Assembly (NCBI RefSeq): GCF_002008345.1
Contig: NZ_MRAE01000015.1
Span: 1-64,000 of the forward strand
From: Clostridium tepidum
GTDB taxonomy: Bacteria > Bacillota > Clostridia > Clostridiales > Clostridiaceae
Reading direction: 5' to 3'
Length of the DNA stretch: 64,000 nt
Positions 34,094-42,512 of the stretch are shown here, piece by piece. The notes under the pieces are model-generated. The model was given only the letters and a program-made list of their open reading frames with translations, made no database searches and had not been told where the DNA came from. A program made the translations under genes and the position numbers. The stretch's first letter is position 1. Every line of letters begins with the position of its first letter.

Positions 34094-34936
34094 TTGCTCT
34101 ATAATAAGAAATTTAAGAAAAAATTTATTTTATTATTTTTAATTTTTACTTTATCTTTTTCTTTTACAGGATGTAATAGTATAGATAAAATGAAATTAAA
34201 ATTAGGACTTAAGAATAATGATTTTGAATATATAAAAGAAAATAAGGTTCAAAAAATAATAATACAAAATACTAGAGATAAAGGATTTAGATTTGTAATT
34301 ACAGATAAGAAAGCTATAAAAGAATTATATGATATTTTATCTTCAGCTAAACCAGTAAATACAAAATCTTCACTAGAACCAGATTATATATTTGAGATGG
34401 ATGATGCAGGAAATAATGTTTATAAATTTAATTATGTAGCTGGTTTAGATAAAAAGGAAGCAGGAAACTTATATAGTAAAGATAAAATTTACATAGTATC
34501 TAAAAGAATAGATAATGATATAATAAAAAGTTTTTGGACTATAAGAAAACCTAAAGATTTTAAATATGTATATTATACGTCTATAATAGAAGTATTGAAA
34601 AAGGAAAATATAAATAAAAAAAATAAAGAAAAGATTGGTATAAATATTAAAGATGATGTAGATATAGCTAAATTTATATTATCTACGGATTTAGAAGATT
34701 TTAAAACTGACTTGAAAAATAACTTTAGTAATGTGGAACTTATTAAAGATAATAATAGCAAACATAATATAGAAGTTAGCGTGGATACAGAAGGATATAA
34801 ATCTACTATGTACAAAGCGGTAATTAAAATTAGTAATAAAAACAAAAGAACTGAAAAAAAATATTATATTATAGATGAGTATAAAAATAATAGATGGAAT
34901 TTAAATATATATAATGAAAAACCAGAGAATTTTTAA
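34094..34936 (+). CDS. Lipoprotein, unknown function
   Basis: A 280-residue lipoprotein. The signal peptide (residues 1-26) ends in the lipobox SFTGC with Cys27. The rest is a polar extracellular part with beta-rich stretches (KIIIQNTRDKGFRFVITDKK) that resemble the start of YhfM-like domains in other clostridial lipoproteins; this is weak. TTG start, seven or more bases after GGAGG. A strong terminator follows, so the gene is monocistronic. Confidence 0.65.
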   Translation: MLYNKKFKKKFILLFLIFTLSFSFTGCNSIDKMKLKLGLKNNDFEYIKENKVQKIIIQNTRDKGFRFVITDKKAIKELYDILSSAKPVNTKSSLEPDYIFEMDDAGNNVYKFNYVAGLDKKEAGNLYSKDKIYIVSKRIDNDIIKSFWTIRKPKDFKYVYYTSIIEVLKKENINKKNKEKIGINIKDDVDIAKFILSTDLEDFKTDLKNNFSNVELIKDNNSKHNIEVSVDTEGYKSTMYKAVIKISNKNKRTEKKYYIIDEYKNNRWNLNIYNEKPENF

Positions 34937-34946
34937 TTGAAAATTC

Positions 34947-34990
34947 TTCTAAAACCCCATGCATACATTGCATGGGGTTTTAGAAAAAAT
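34947..34990 (+). terminator. Terminator after lipoprotein gene
   Basis: A 17-bp perfect stem (34947-34963 with 34969-34985) containing CCCCATGCA, five-base loop. Confidence 0.85.
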
Positions 34991-35108
34991 TTAGATTAAT
35001 TGTAGGATTAATTTTTAAAATTATCTTATTTTTACCTTTTATGTATTTAATAAATAAAGTTTATAAATTATAATTAAATAAACATTAATATTTTTATAGG
35101 AGGCAAAT

Positions 35109-36167
35109 ATGAAAAAGAAAACTATAATAATTATCGGGGCAATAGCAATAATTGGCTTGTTTTTAGTTTTAGGAATTTTTAAAAGTAAAAAAAGTAATGG
35201 TATAACTGTAAAGACAATTAAAGTAACAAAAGGAGACGTAGAGTCATATTTATCTACAACCGGATCTGTAGTATCTAAGAATAAGAAAGAGTATTATGGA
35301 GTTCAGGGTAAAGTTAAAAAAGTTAATGTTAAAGTTGGAGATAAAGTTAAAAAAGGACAATCTCTTTTGAGTTTTGATATGCCTGAATTAGAAAATGCTA
35401 AAGAAAGAGCGCAATTGCAATATGAAAATGCCATTTTGCAAAAAAAGGAGTTAATTGCTCAAAAAAATTCTGCATCAGATAAAATGAATTCTATAACAAA
35501 TGAAAAAATTCAACAAGCAGAAAATTCTGTTAGGTTAGCTGAATTAGAAATAGAATCTGCTAACAATAAAATAAATGAAAGTGGAGGAAACATTGAATCT
35601 GATATCGATGGCGTAGTAACAGAAGTTAATGTACAAGATGGTGGAATAAGTACAGGAACACAACCTTTAGTGGTAATTCAAAATATAGATGATTTAAAAG
35701 TATCAGTAGCTTTAGGAAAATATGACTCTGCAAAAGTAAAAAAGGGTATGAAAGCAGTTGTTAAAGATAATGATAAAAAATATGAAGGAAAAGTAGACTT
35801 TATAGCACCTACAGCTAAGAAAGCTGCTAAAGAAACAGGTGCCAATGATGTTACATTAGATTGCGAAATATACCTTCCTAAAAATAGTGCTAAAGATTTA
35901 AGAATTGGATTTGACGTTGATGTAGATATATTATTAGGAGAGTCTAAAAATGTATTGAAATTACCATTAGAAAGTATAAAAACAGATAAATATAATAAGT
36001 CACATGTATATGTTGTAGAAGAAGGCAAAGTTAAAGAAAAATTAGTACAATTGGGTACACAATCAGATATGGAAGCTGAGATCATAAGTGGCCTGAAATT
36101 AGGAGAAAAAGTTATAGTAAATCCTAATTCTTCAATTAGAACAGGTGTTAGTGTACAAGAAAAGTAG
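35109..36167 (+). CDS. MacA/YknX-like membrane-fusion subunit
   Basis: A 352-residue HlyD/MacA-type adaptor. The N-terminal helix (about 5-25) is followed by a lipoyl/barrel-sandwich half (VQGKVKKVNVKVGDKVKKGQ), a coiled-coil hairpin (about 95-155), the second lipoyl half (IESDIDGVVTEVNVQDG) and beta-barrel domains. The adaptor faces outward and couples with the ATPase and permease that follow. In Gram-positive bacteria such YknXYZ/MacAB-like pumps export peptides or toxic lipid compounds. GGAGG precedes the ATG. Substrate unknown. Confidence 0.9.
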   Translation: MKKKTIIIIGAIAIIGLFLVLGIFKSKKSNGITVKTIKVTKGDVESYLSTTGSVVSKNKKEYYGVQGKVKKVNVKVGDKVKKGQSLLSFDMPELENAKERAQLQYENAILQKKELIAQKNSASDKMNSITNEKIQQAENSVRLAELEIESANNKINESGGNIESDIDGVVTEVNVQDGGISTGTQPLVVIQNIDDLKVSVALGKYDSAKVKKGMKAVVKDNDKKYEGKVDFIAPTAKKAAKETGANDVTLDCEIYLPKNSAKDLRIGFDVDVDILLGESKNVLKLPLESIKTDKYNKSHVYVVEEGKVKEKLVQLGTQSDMEAEIISGLKLGEKVIVNPNSSIRTGVSVQEK

Positions 36168-36177
36168 GTGATAAAAA

Positions 36178-36873
36178 TTGTTAATAGTTAAAGATGTAGA
36201 GAAAACTTATAATACAGGAAAAATAAGTTTTAAAGCTTTAAAAGGGATATCTTTACAAATAGAAAAAGGAGAATTTACATCTATAATGGGGCCGTCTGGG
36301 TCTGGTAAATCTACATTTATGAATATATTAGGTTGTCTAGATAAAATGGACAAGGGTGAATATATATTAAATGGGAGAAATGTAACAGATTTAACAGAAA
36401 ATGATTTAGCTTATGTTAGAAATAAAGAAATAGGATTTGTTTTTCAAGCATTTAATTTGTTACCTAGAATGACAATATTAGATAATGTAGAATTACCAAT
36501 GGTTTATGCAGGAGTACCATTAAAAGAAAGAAGAGAAAGAGCGCTAAGTGCTTTAGAGAAAGTAGGGCTTATAGAGAGAATAAATCATAGACCTAATGAA
36601 ATATCTGGTGGACAAAAGCAAAGAGTTGCCATAGCTAGAGCTATAGTTAATAATCCATCAGTTATAATGGCGGATGAACCTACAGGAAATTTAGATACAA
36701 AATCATCACTAGAGATAATAAAAATCTTTCAAAATTTAAATAATGAAGGATCTACTATAATAATGGTAACCCATGAACCAGACATTGCTAAATATACTAA
36801 AAGAATAGTTAAATTTAAAGATGGCCATATAATATCAGATGAAAAAGTTTTAAATAGGGAGATAGTAGAATGA
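36178..36873 (+). CDS. MacB-type ABC ATPase (YknY-like)
   Basis: A 231-residue ATPase with Walker A GPSGSGKSTF (residues 39-48), Q-loop VFQAFNLL, signature ISGGQKQRVAIARA, Walker B VIMADEPTGNLD and switch His VTHE. TTG start right after TAGGTGA at the end of the adaptor gene. It overlaps the permease gene by four bases (ATGA), so the three proteins form one operon. Confidence 0.94.
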   Translation: MLIVKDVEKTYNTGKISFKALKGISLQIEKGEFTSIMGPSGSGKSTFMNILGCLDKMDKGEYILNGRNVTDLTENDLAYVRNKEIGFVFQAFNLLPRMTILDNVELPMVYAGVPLKERRERALSALEKVGLIERINHRPNEISGGQKQRVAIARAIVNNPSVIMADEPTGNLDTKSSLEIIKIFQNLNNEGSTIIMVTHEPDIAKYTKRIVKFKDGHIISDEKVLNREIVE

Positions 36874-38078
36874 AATTTTTAGAAAATTTAAAAATGGCTT
36901 TAGATAGCATAAAATCAAATAAAATGCGATCTTTTTTAACTATGTTAGGTATTATTATAGGAATAAGTTCTGTTATAACTATAGTATCTTTAGGTAAAGG
37001 TGGACAAGACAGCATAACAGGCGAATTTGAAAAAATAGGATCTGCTACAGTAAGTATAAAAGTAGATCAATCAAAGGCGGGTAGAAATGATTATATAAAC
37101 CAAGAAGATGCTGATTTAATAAAAAATAAAATAGAAAAAATTAAATATGTTGCACCAATAGTTTCAAAAGATGGTTTTGTAACAGAAGGAACTAAAAATA
37201 AAAAATTATATATAAATGGTTCAACACCAGATATACAACATATTAATAATGATGAAATAGTATACGGAAGGTTTTTTAATGAAGGAGAGCATGTAGAAGG
37301 GAAACCTGTAGTTGTAATAGATGAAATATCAGCAAAAAATATGTTTGGTACAGAAGATGTAGTTGGAAGAAAATTAAAAATAACTGCTAAAACATCTAGT
37401 AAACAAGTGACCATAATAGGGGTTAGTAAAGCAGAGTCAGGACCTTTTTCTGGAGCTGGCCAGGATAGACCAGTATTTTTGACATGCCCTATAAACTTTT
37501 TAAAAGATTTATATTCTGAAGATTTTATTATAGAAAATTTATATATTATAGCTACAGATAAAAATGATATTGAAGAAGCTGGAAGTATGGCTAAAAATAT
37601 ATTAGAAAATAGGCATCATAATAAGGGTAAGGATATGTATAAAGTTGAAAATATGTTAAAACAATTAGATGAAGTAAATAAAGTTATAGGAATATTTACT
37701 ACATTTATTGGAGCAGTAGCAGCTATATCTTTATTAGTTGGTGGTATAGGAGTTATGAATATAATGCTAGTATCAGTCACAGAGAGAACTAGAGAAATAG
37801 GTATAAGAAAAGCATTAGGTGCTACTACGAAAAATATATTGGTGCAGTTTTTAACAGAATCTGTAATAATATCTTTAATAGGTGGACTTATAGGGATGAT
37901 ACTAGGAATAGCATTTGCAGAAGTTATAGGAGCATTTGTAAAGATATCTCCATCAGTATCTATAAAAGCTATAGTTGTAGCTATATTATTCTCTTCTTCT
38001 GTAGGAATATTCTTTGGTATATATCCAGCTAAAAAGGCAGCAAAACTGAATCCAATAGACGCTCTAAGATATGAATAG
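36870..38078 (+). CDS. MacB/YknZ-type ABC permease
   Basis: A 402-residue permease: N-terminal MALDSIKSNKMRSFLTMLGI helix, a large extracytoplasmic domain (about 45-275), then three helices with the family core LVGGIGVMNIMLVSVTERTRE and EIGIRKALGATTKNI. It ends in AAKLNPIDALRYE, the usual FtsX-family tail. It is coupled to the ATPase by a four-base overlap. It is intact, unlike the permease at 19635. Confidence 0.94.
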   Translation: MKFLENLKMALDSIKSNKMRSFLTMLGIIIGISSVITIVSLGKGGQDSITGEFEKIGSATVSIKVDQSKAGRNDYINQEDADLIKNKIEKIKYVAPIVSKDGFVTEGTKNKKLYINGSTPDIQHINNDEIVYGRFFNEGEHVEGKPVVVIDEISAKNMFGTEDVVGRKLKITAKTSSKQVTIIGVSKAESGPFSGAGQDRPVFLTCPINFLKDLYSEDFIIENLYIIATDKNDIEEAGSMAKNILENRHHNKGKDMYKVENMLKQLDEVNKVIGIFTTFIGAVAAISLLVGGIGVMNIMLVSVTERTREIGIRKALGATTKNILVQFLTESVIISLIGGLIGMILGIAFAEVIGAFVKISPSVSIKAIVVAILFSSSVGIFFGIYPAKKAAKLNPIDALRYE

Positions 38079-38090
38079 AGTTTAGGGCAT

Positions 38091-38118
38091 TTGCTTATAA
38101 CTTTATAAGTGATATAAT
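38091..38118 (+). promoter_or_regulatory. Promoter of mrp leader transcript
   Basis: TTGCTT (38091-38096), 16-base spacer, TATAAT (38113-38118). Confidence 0.65.
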
Positions 38119-38390
38119 TACACTATAAATAAAATTTTTGGCTTAAGAGGGATTGTTTACTCCAATTAAAGTCCATTAACAGAATTATTAGGAGTTTTAC
38201 TTCTTAAAAGTCGTTATCCTTTATGGAAAATTGTTATCCAGTTACATATTCCCTCTTTACTACCATTTTGAAGAAAAGTAAAGAGTTCAAATCTTGTATT
38301 TAGTGCGAATTGCTTTACAGAGTGTGGCAGGAGTATTAGAGTGTGTAATTATCGGATAAATTTACTTTCAAATACATAGGAGGTTTTTTA
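38119..38390 (+). promoter_or_regulatory. Structured 265-base leader of the mrp gene, class unknown
   Basis: No gene is readable. From the promoter above, a transcript would carry AAGAGGGA near 38145 that can pair with TCCCTCTT near 38253. It would also have an ACTCC/GGAGT stem inside and further short stems. I saw no T-box motif or known riboswitch core, and no terminator. It may be a cis-regulatory leader or an independent RNA. Confidence 0.35.
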
Positions 38391-39233
38391 ATGAGTAATT
38401 GTGATAGCTGTGCTAGCAAAGGAACATGTAATAGTGGAGGAAGCTGTTCCAAAGAAATATTTAAATATGGGAAAGCAAAAAATATTATAGGTGTAATTAG
38501 TGGAAAAGGCGGAGTTGGAAAGTCAACAATAACAGGAGTATTAGCTACTAAATTAAGGGAAGAAGGTTATAAAGTAGGTGTATTGGATGGTGATATAACA
38601 GGACCATCTATGCCAAGATTTTTTGGCATTAGCGATAAAAGAGCGACTATAATTCCAACAGGAGAAAATGAAGAAGTTAAAATAGTTCCTGTAGAGACTA
38701 AAACAGGAATAAAAGTAATGTCTTTAAATTTATTAACAGAGCAAGAAGAAGCGCCTGTTATATGGAGAGGACCCGTTATAACAGGAGTTTTAACTCAAAT
38801 GTATACTGATACTGAATGGGGAGAATTAGATTACTTACTTATAGATATGCCTCCAGGAACTGGTGATATAGCGTTAACTGTAATGCAAAGTCTGCCTGTT
38901 ACTAAAATGGTAGTTGTTTCTACTCCTCAAGATATGGTTTCTATGATAGTTAAGAAAGTAGTTATAATGATAGAAAAGATGGGATTAGAAATTTTAGGTG
39001 TAGTAGAAAATATGTCTTATATAAAATGTGGAAGTTGTGGAGAAAAGCTAAATGTGTTTAGCAAAAAATCAGCAAAAGAACAATCAGAGTATTTAAATAT
39101 ACCATTAATAGCAGATATGCCTATAAATCTTGATTTGGCTGAAGCCATGGAAAATGGTGAAGTAGAAAAATTTATTATAAATAATGAAGAATATACTCGA
39201 TTATATAATAACTTTAAAAGTTTATACAAATAA
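38391..39233 (+). CDS. mrp: Mrp/NBP35-family iron-sulfur carrier ATPase
   Basis: A 280-residue P-loop ATPase that carries or delivers Fe-S clusters. An N-terminal Cys-rich tail (CDSCASKGTCNSGGSC, residues 4-19) is followed by the deviant Walker A SGKGGVGKST, DGDITGPSMPRFFG, and DMPPGTGDIALTVMQ. Further on is ENMSYIKCGSCGEK with the CxxC that holds a bridging cluster in dimers. GGAGG precedes the ATG. A strong terminator follows; a ferredoxin gene lies next. Confidence 0.94.
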   Translation: MSNCDSCASKGTCNSGGSCSKEIFKYGKAKNIIGVISGKGGVGKSTITGVLATKLREEGYKVGVLDGDITGPSMPRFFGISDKRATIIPTGENEEVKIVPVETKTGIKVMSLNLLTEQEEAPVIWRGPVITGVLTQMYTDTEWGELDYLLIDMPPGTGDIALTVMQSLPVTKMVVVSTPQDMVSMIVKKVVIMIEKMGLEILGVVENMSYIKCGSCGEKLNVFSKKSAKEQSEYLNIPLIADMPINLDLAEAMENGEVEKFIINNEEYTRLYNNFKSLYK

Positions 39234-39234
39234 G

Positions 39235-39275
39235 CAATAAGGCTTCAATGAATATTTATTGAAGCCTTATTGTTT
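39235..39275 (+). terminator. Terminator after mrp
   Basis: CAATAAGGCTTCAAT / ATTGAAGCCTTATTG, 15-bp perfect stem with an eight-base loop and T-rich tail. Confidence 0.9.
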
Positions 39276-39360
39276 ATTTATATAAATATTTTACGAATAA
39301 AAAATATTTAAAAGCTCAATATAATTATATGATAATTTATATTGAGAGGAGATATTTATA

Positions 39361-39552
39361 ATGAAGATAGAAATTAATAAAAAAAGATGTATAGGATGTG
39401 GTTTATGTGAGGATATAGGAGATGGATTATTTAAAATAGGAGAAGACGATAAAGCAGAGTTAACAATAGAACCTATACCAATTATAAAAGAACAATATGG
39501 TAAAGAAGCAGAATATATTTGCCCGGTTAACGCTATAACAACTATAATATAA
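39361..39552 (+). CDS. Single-cluster [4Fe-4S] ferredoxin
   Basis: A 63-residue ferredoxin with CIGCGLCEDIG (Cys 10, 13 and 16) and a C-terminal CPVNAI Cys. This is the pattern of small single-cluster ferredoxins of the Fer4-like (thermophilic/Desulfovibrio) type. It acts as a cytosolic electron carrier; the partner is unknown. GAGGAG precedes the ATG. Confidence 0.92.
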   Translation: MKIEINKKRCIGCGLCEDIGDGLFKIGEDDKAELTIEPIPIIKEQYGKEAEYICPVNAITTII

Positions 39553-40117
39553 ATGCAATTTATAAAATAATTTTTATGTTAATAAGCTTAAAAAATAAAA
39601 TAAAAATTAGATAAACAATTGTTTCAAAATAATAATATTAATTTTTAATATAAATTAAAAGGACAAGCTTTTATAATAATGTATTTTGTTGAGCTTATTA
39701 TATTATTATTTATAAAATGTTAGATTTATATAAATAAAATTGTTAATATATTAGCTTATATATAAATAAGCTAGCAAGAATAGATAGATTTACTATATTT
39801 CTAATATTTAGTATAATGATAGGTATTATTATGGAAATTATTTGTTTTAATCAGCATTTAATATGGTAAATTTTTAGCTATTTATTCTAGTGAGTTTATG
39901 GTATCAGTTATAAATATCCATGGGATTATTAAATGGAGATGTTGTTATGTAGTCTTCTATGGCTTGACTTATAAGGCACATTTATAGTAGGACATAAAGT
40001 GTATATCCTACTTAAATAGTTTTATATAGTAAATTGACACCATTAGATTCTAGTATGAGTTGTGAAGTTAAAGATATATACAATATAAGTTTGGATAATG
40101 AATCAAATTATAAATTA
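39553..40117. other. 565-base gene-free stretch
   Basis: No convincing reading frame with a ribosome site. It contains short inverted repeats, among them TAGCTTA/TAAGCTA (39752-39773) and AGTAGGA/TCCTACT around 39988-40014, but no long T run marks a terminator. Decayed sequence or an unrecognised RNA are both possible. Confidence 0.4.
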
Positions 40118-40294
40118 TTAGAAAAAATTTATAATTTTATTATAAGGAATTTGCTCTTTATAAGGATCTATGTTTATTTTATCGCCTATTTTAGCGTTAG
40201 AATGAAGATCTTTAATATCTACAGTTAAATTTAAGCCATTGTTAAATTTAACTATAACATTATTTTCATTTATGTCTATAATTTCACCTAACAT
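40118..40294 (-). CDS. Small beta-rich protein, unknown
   Basis: A complete 58-residue frame. AAGGAGGTG lies eight bases before the ATG at 40294. The protein begins MLGEIIDINENNVIVKF, then has NGLNLTVDIKDL and AKIGDKINID. This is the alternating pattern of a short SH3/OB-like barrel of the kind seen in DUF3006-type clostridial proteins. Function unknown. The + strand frame across it (40034-40228) has no ribosome site and is taken as a shadow. Confidence 0.65.
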   Translation of the reverse strand: MLGEIIDINENNVIVKFNNGLNLTVDIKDLHSNAKIGDKINIDPYKEQIPYNKIINFF

Positions 40295-40367
40295 AATAAC
40301 ACCTCCTTTATATATTTTTTTATAAAATTTATATATTATTCATGAAATAAATTAATTGGGGGTTAAC

Positions 40368-41438
40368 ATGTTATATGTTTTTATAATTATATTATTTTTA
40401 TTTATGATGATATATCTGAATATTATTATAATTAAGCTAAAAAACAAAATAAAAAAGTTAGAATATTCTAAAAATAAAATTTATCATATGGCAAAAGATG
40501 TTAGTAAACAGAGGAATATAAATAAGATATGTGAAATAATATTGGAGACAGCTGTAGATTTGATACCAAAAGCAACTCAAGGCAGTATTTTAATAATGAA
40601 TGAAAAGCAAGAATTTAATTATGCTGCAATAATAGGTTATGATAATAAGTTAAAAAATATAAAATTGAGTAAGAAAGAACTTTGTTTATATAGAATAAAT
40701 AGATTTAAAGAAACAGCTATAATTGAGAATCCATTAAAATTAGATGAAAAAATTTTAAAAAAAGAAAAGATAAATGCGTTTAAAGAATTACAAGCATTAA
40801 ATATAGGTTGAACAATTTCGTCACCAATATATATAGACAATAAATTATTTGGTCAAATTAATATAGATTGTATAAAGGAAAATTATATATTTAAAAGAGA
40901 AGATTTAGATTTAATGGATTATATAAAAGATGAATTACAATTAATAATAAAATCTTTTATAGTAAAAGAAGAACTGATACATAAAGCTAATTATGATGAG
41001 CTTACAAAAATTTTTAATAGAAGATATTTTAATGAAATAATGAAAAATGAAATAAAAGGAAGTAATAAGACTTTAGTATTGATTGATATTGATAATTTTA
41101 AAATTATAAATGATATTTATGGACATAATACTGGAGATTTTATTTTAAAAGCTTTTGCTAATTTGGTAAAAAGATATTTAAGAAATAAAGATTTATTTTT
41201 TAGATTTGGTGGGGATGAGTTTATAGTATTATTTAATAATTTAGATGACAAAAGTATTATAAATTTTATGGAAAATATTAGGTCAGAAATTAATAATAAT
41301 AAAATTAAAGGAATAAATATAGATTTTAGTTATGGTATAAGTAAACTTGAAAATTCTAGATTAGGAAATTATGATGAAATAATAAATTTAGCTGATAAAA
41401 ATATGTATATTAATAAAAATAGGAAAATTATAGTATAA
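40368..41438 (+). pseudogene. GAF-GGDEF diguanylate cyclase, interrupted by in-frame TGA
   Basis: A 356-codon frame interrupted once by TGA at 40809-40811. One N-terminal helix is followed by a GAF-like domain split by the stop (LNIG, stop, TISSPIYIDNKLFGQINID). An intact GGDEF domain follows, with LVLIDIDNFKIINDIYGHNTGD and the active-site FGGDEFIVLF. The stop occupies a place where Trp is common in GAF domains before the xPI strand. ATG at 40368 follows GGGGG. As read, only the sensor half would be made, unless the stop is read through or an error. Confidence 0.8.
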
Positions 41439-41495
41439 AAAATAGTAACCTGTTAAATTTAGTAGCATATATTCATAGGTATAGAGGTGAATATA

Positions 41496-42224
41496 TTGGA
41501 CAGAAAACAGGTGATATTTAGAATATTTTTATCTATAGTAATTGGTGGTACTATAGGGGTTGAAAGAGAGAGAAAGAATAGACCAGCTGGATTTAGAACT
41601 CATATATTAGTTTGTATAGGCTCTTGTATGGCTGTAATGATACAATTATATATAATAGAATACATGAAAGAAATGATACGAATAAATGGAGAACTTAAAT
41701 ATTTATTAAGTGCAGATATATCTAGAATGGCTTCTCAAGTTATTACAGGGGTTGGGTTTTTAGGAGCTGGTACTATTATAAGAGATAAAGGCTCTGTAAA
41801 AGGATTAACAACAGCTGCAAGTATTTGGGTAGTTGCTTGTATAGGAATTTCTGTAGGATTAGGATTTTATTTTTTAAGTCTAGTTGGTTTTTTAGGCTTG
41901 ATATTATCTTTGATTGTTTTTGAAAATGTAGAAAGTTCAATGATTGATAAAACTAAAGAATATAATATTAGTATAGAGTATTTACCTAAAAATAATGTTA
42001 TAGAATATGTTATAGGTGAATTATTAAAAAATCAAATAACAATAAAAAGTATAAAAATCTTTGATAAAGGAATTAATGAAAATCAAATAATAAAAATAAA
42101 ATTAACCATAAGTACAAATAATAGATTAAATTTTTTATCTGTAATACAAAATCTACAAAGCAACAAGAACATACATGATATAAATATATTAAAAATTAAT
42201 AGAATGAAAAATAGAATATTATAA
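41496..42224 (+). CDS. MgtC/SapB-family membrane protein
   Basis: A 242-residue protein. It has the MgtC core IVIGGTIGVERERKNRPAGFRTHILVCIGS (about residues 10-40), GVGFLGAGTIIRDKGSVKGLTTAASIW, and four hydrophobic segments. A C-terminal ACT-like cytoplasmic domain ends the protein (about 160-242). MgtC proteins help growth in low Mg2+ and modulate membrane ATPases or transporters; the biochemical role is not settled. The TTG at 41496 is preferred because AGAGGTGA lies just before it. A terminator follows. Confidence 0.88.
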   Translation: MDRKQVIFRIFLSIVIGGTIGVERERKNRPAGFRTHILVCIGSCMAVMIQLYIIEYMKEMIRINGELKYLLSADISRMASQVITGVGFLGAGTIIRDKGSVKGLTTAASIWVVACIGISVGLGFYFLSLVGFLGLILSLIVFENVESSMIDKTKEYNISIEYLPKNNVIEYVIGELLKNQITIKSIKIFDKGINENQIIKIKLTISTNNRLNFLSVIQNLQSNKNIHDINILKINRMKNRIL

Positions 42225-42232
42225 TAAAGTTT

Positions 42233-42278
42233 AACAAGAACGTATATTTTTGTTAAAAATATATGTTCTTGTTGTTTT
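42233..42278 (+). terminator. Terminator after mgtC-like gene
   Basis: A 19-bp perfect stem, 42233-42251 with 42255-42273, then TTTTT. Confidence 0.9.
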
Positions 42279-42436
42279 TGGTAATAAGAACTATATTGAT
42301 GTGAGCAATTATAGCATTTTGAGTTAAAGTATAAATATATATAAATATCAAGTATATATATTGTATAAAATTTAATATAAAAGTTAGATAAATTACATTA
42401 ATTAGACTTAATCGGTATATTTATTTAAATATAAAA

Positions 42437-42465
42437 TTGCTGAAAAAAATTTAAGATAGTATAAT
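42437..42465 (+). promoter_or_regulatory. Promoter of nrdDG
   Basis: TTGCTG (42437-42442), 17-base spacer, TATAAT (42460-42465). A possible NrdR-like palindrome ACACAATATGTTGTAG follows at 42481-42496, close to the start of transcription. Confidence 0.65.
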
Positions 42466-42512
42466 GTTCAAAGTACATACACACAATATGTTGTAGGTGG
42501 GAGGAATGTTGT

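Noticed and set aside
38119-38390. 6S RNA, RNase P RNA or a T-box
   Set aside because: No TGGN T-box, no terminator, and none of the conserved blocks of these RNAs could be read; kept only as an unknown leader.
40034-40228. 64-codon + strand frame
   Set aside because: No ribosome site; it overlaps the minus-strand 58-codon gene, which has AAGGAGGTG and a coherent fold pattern.
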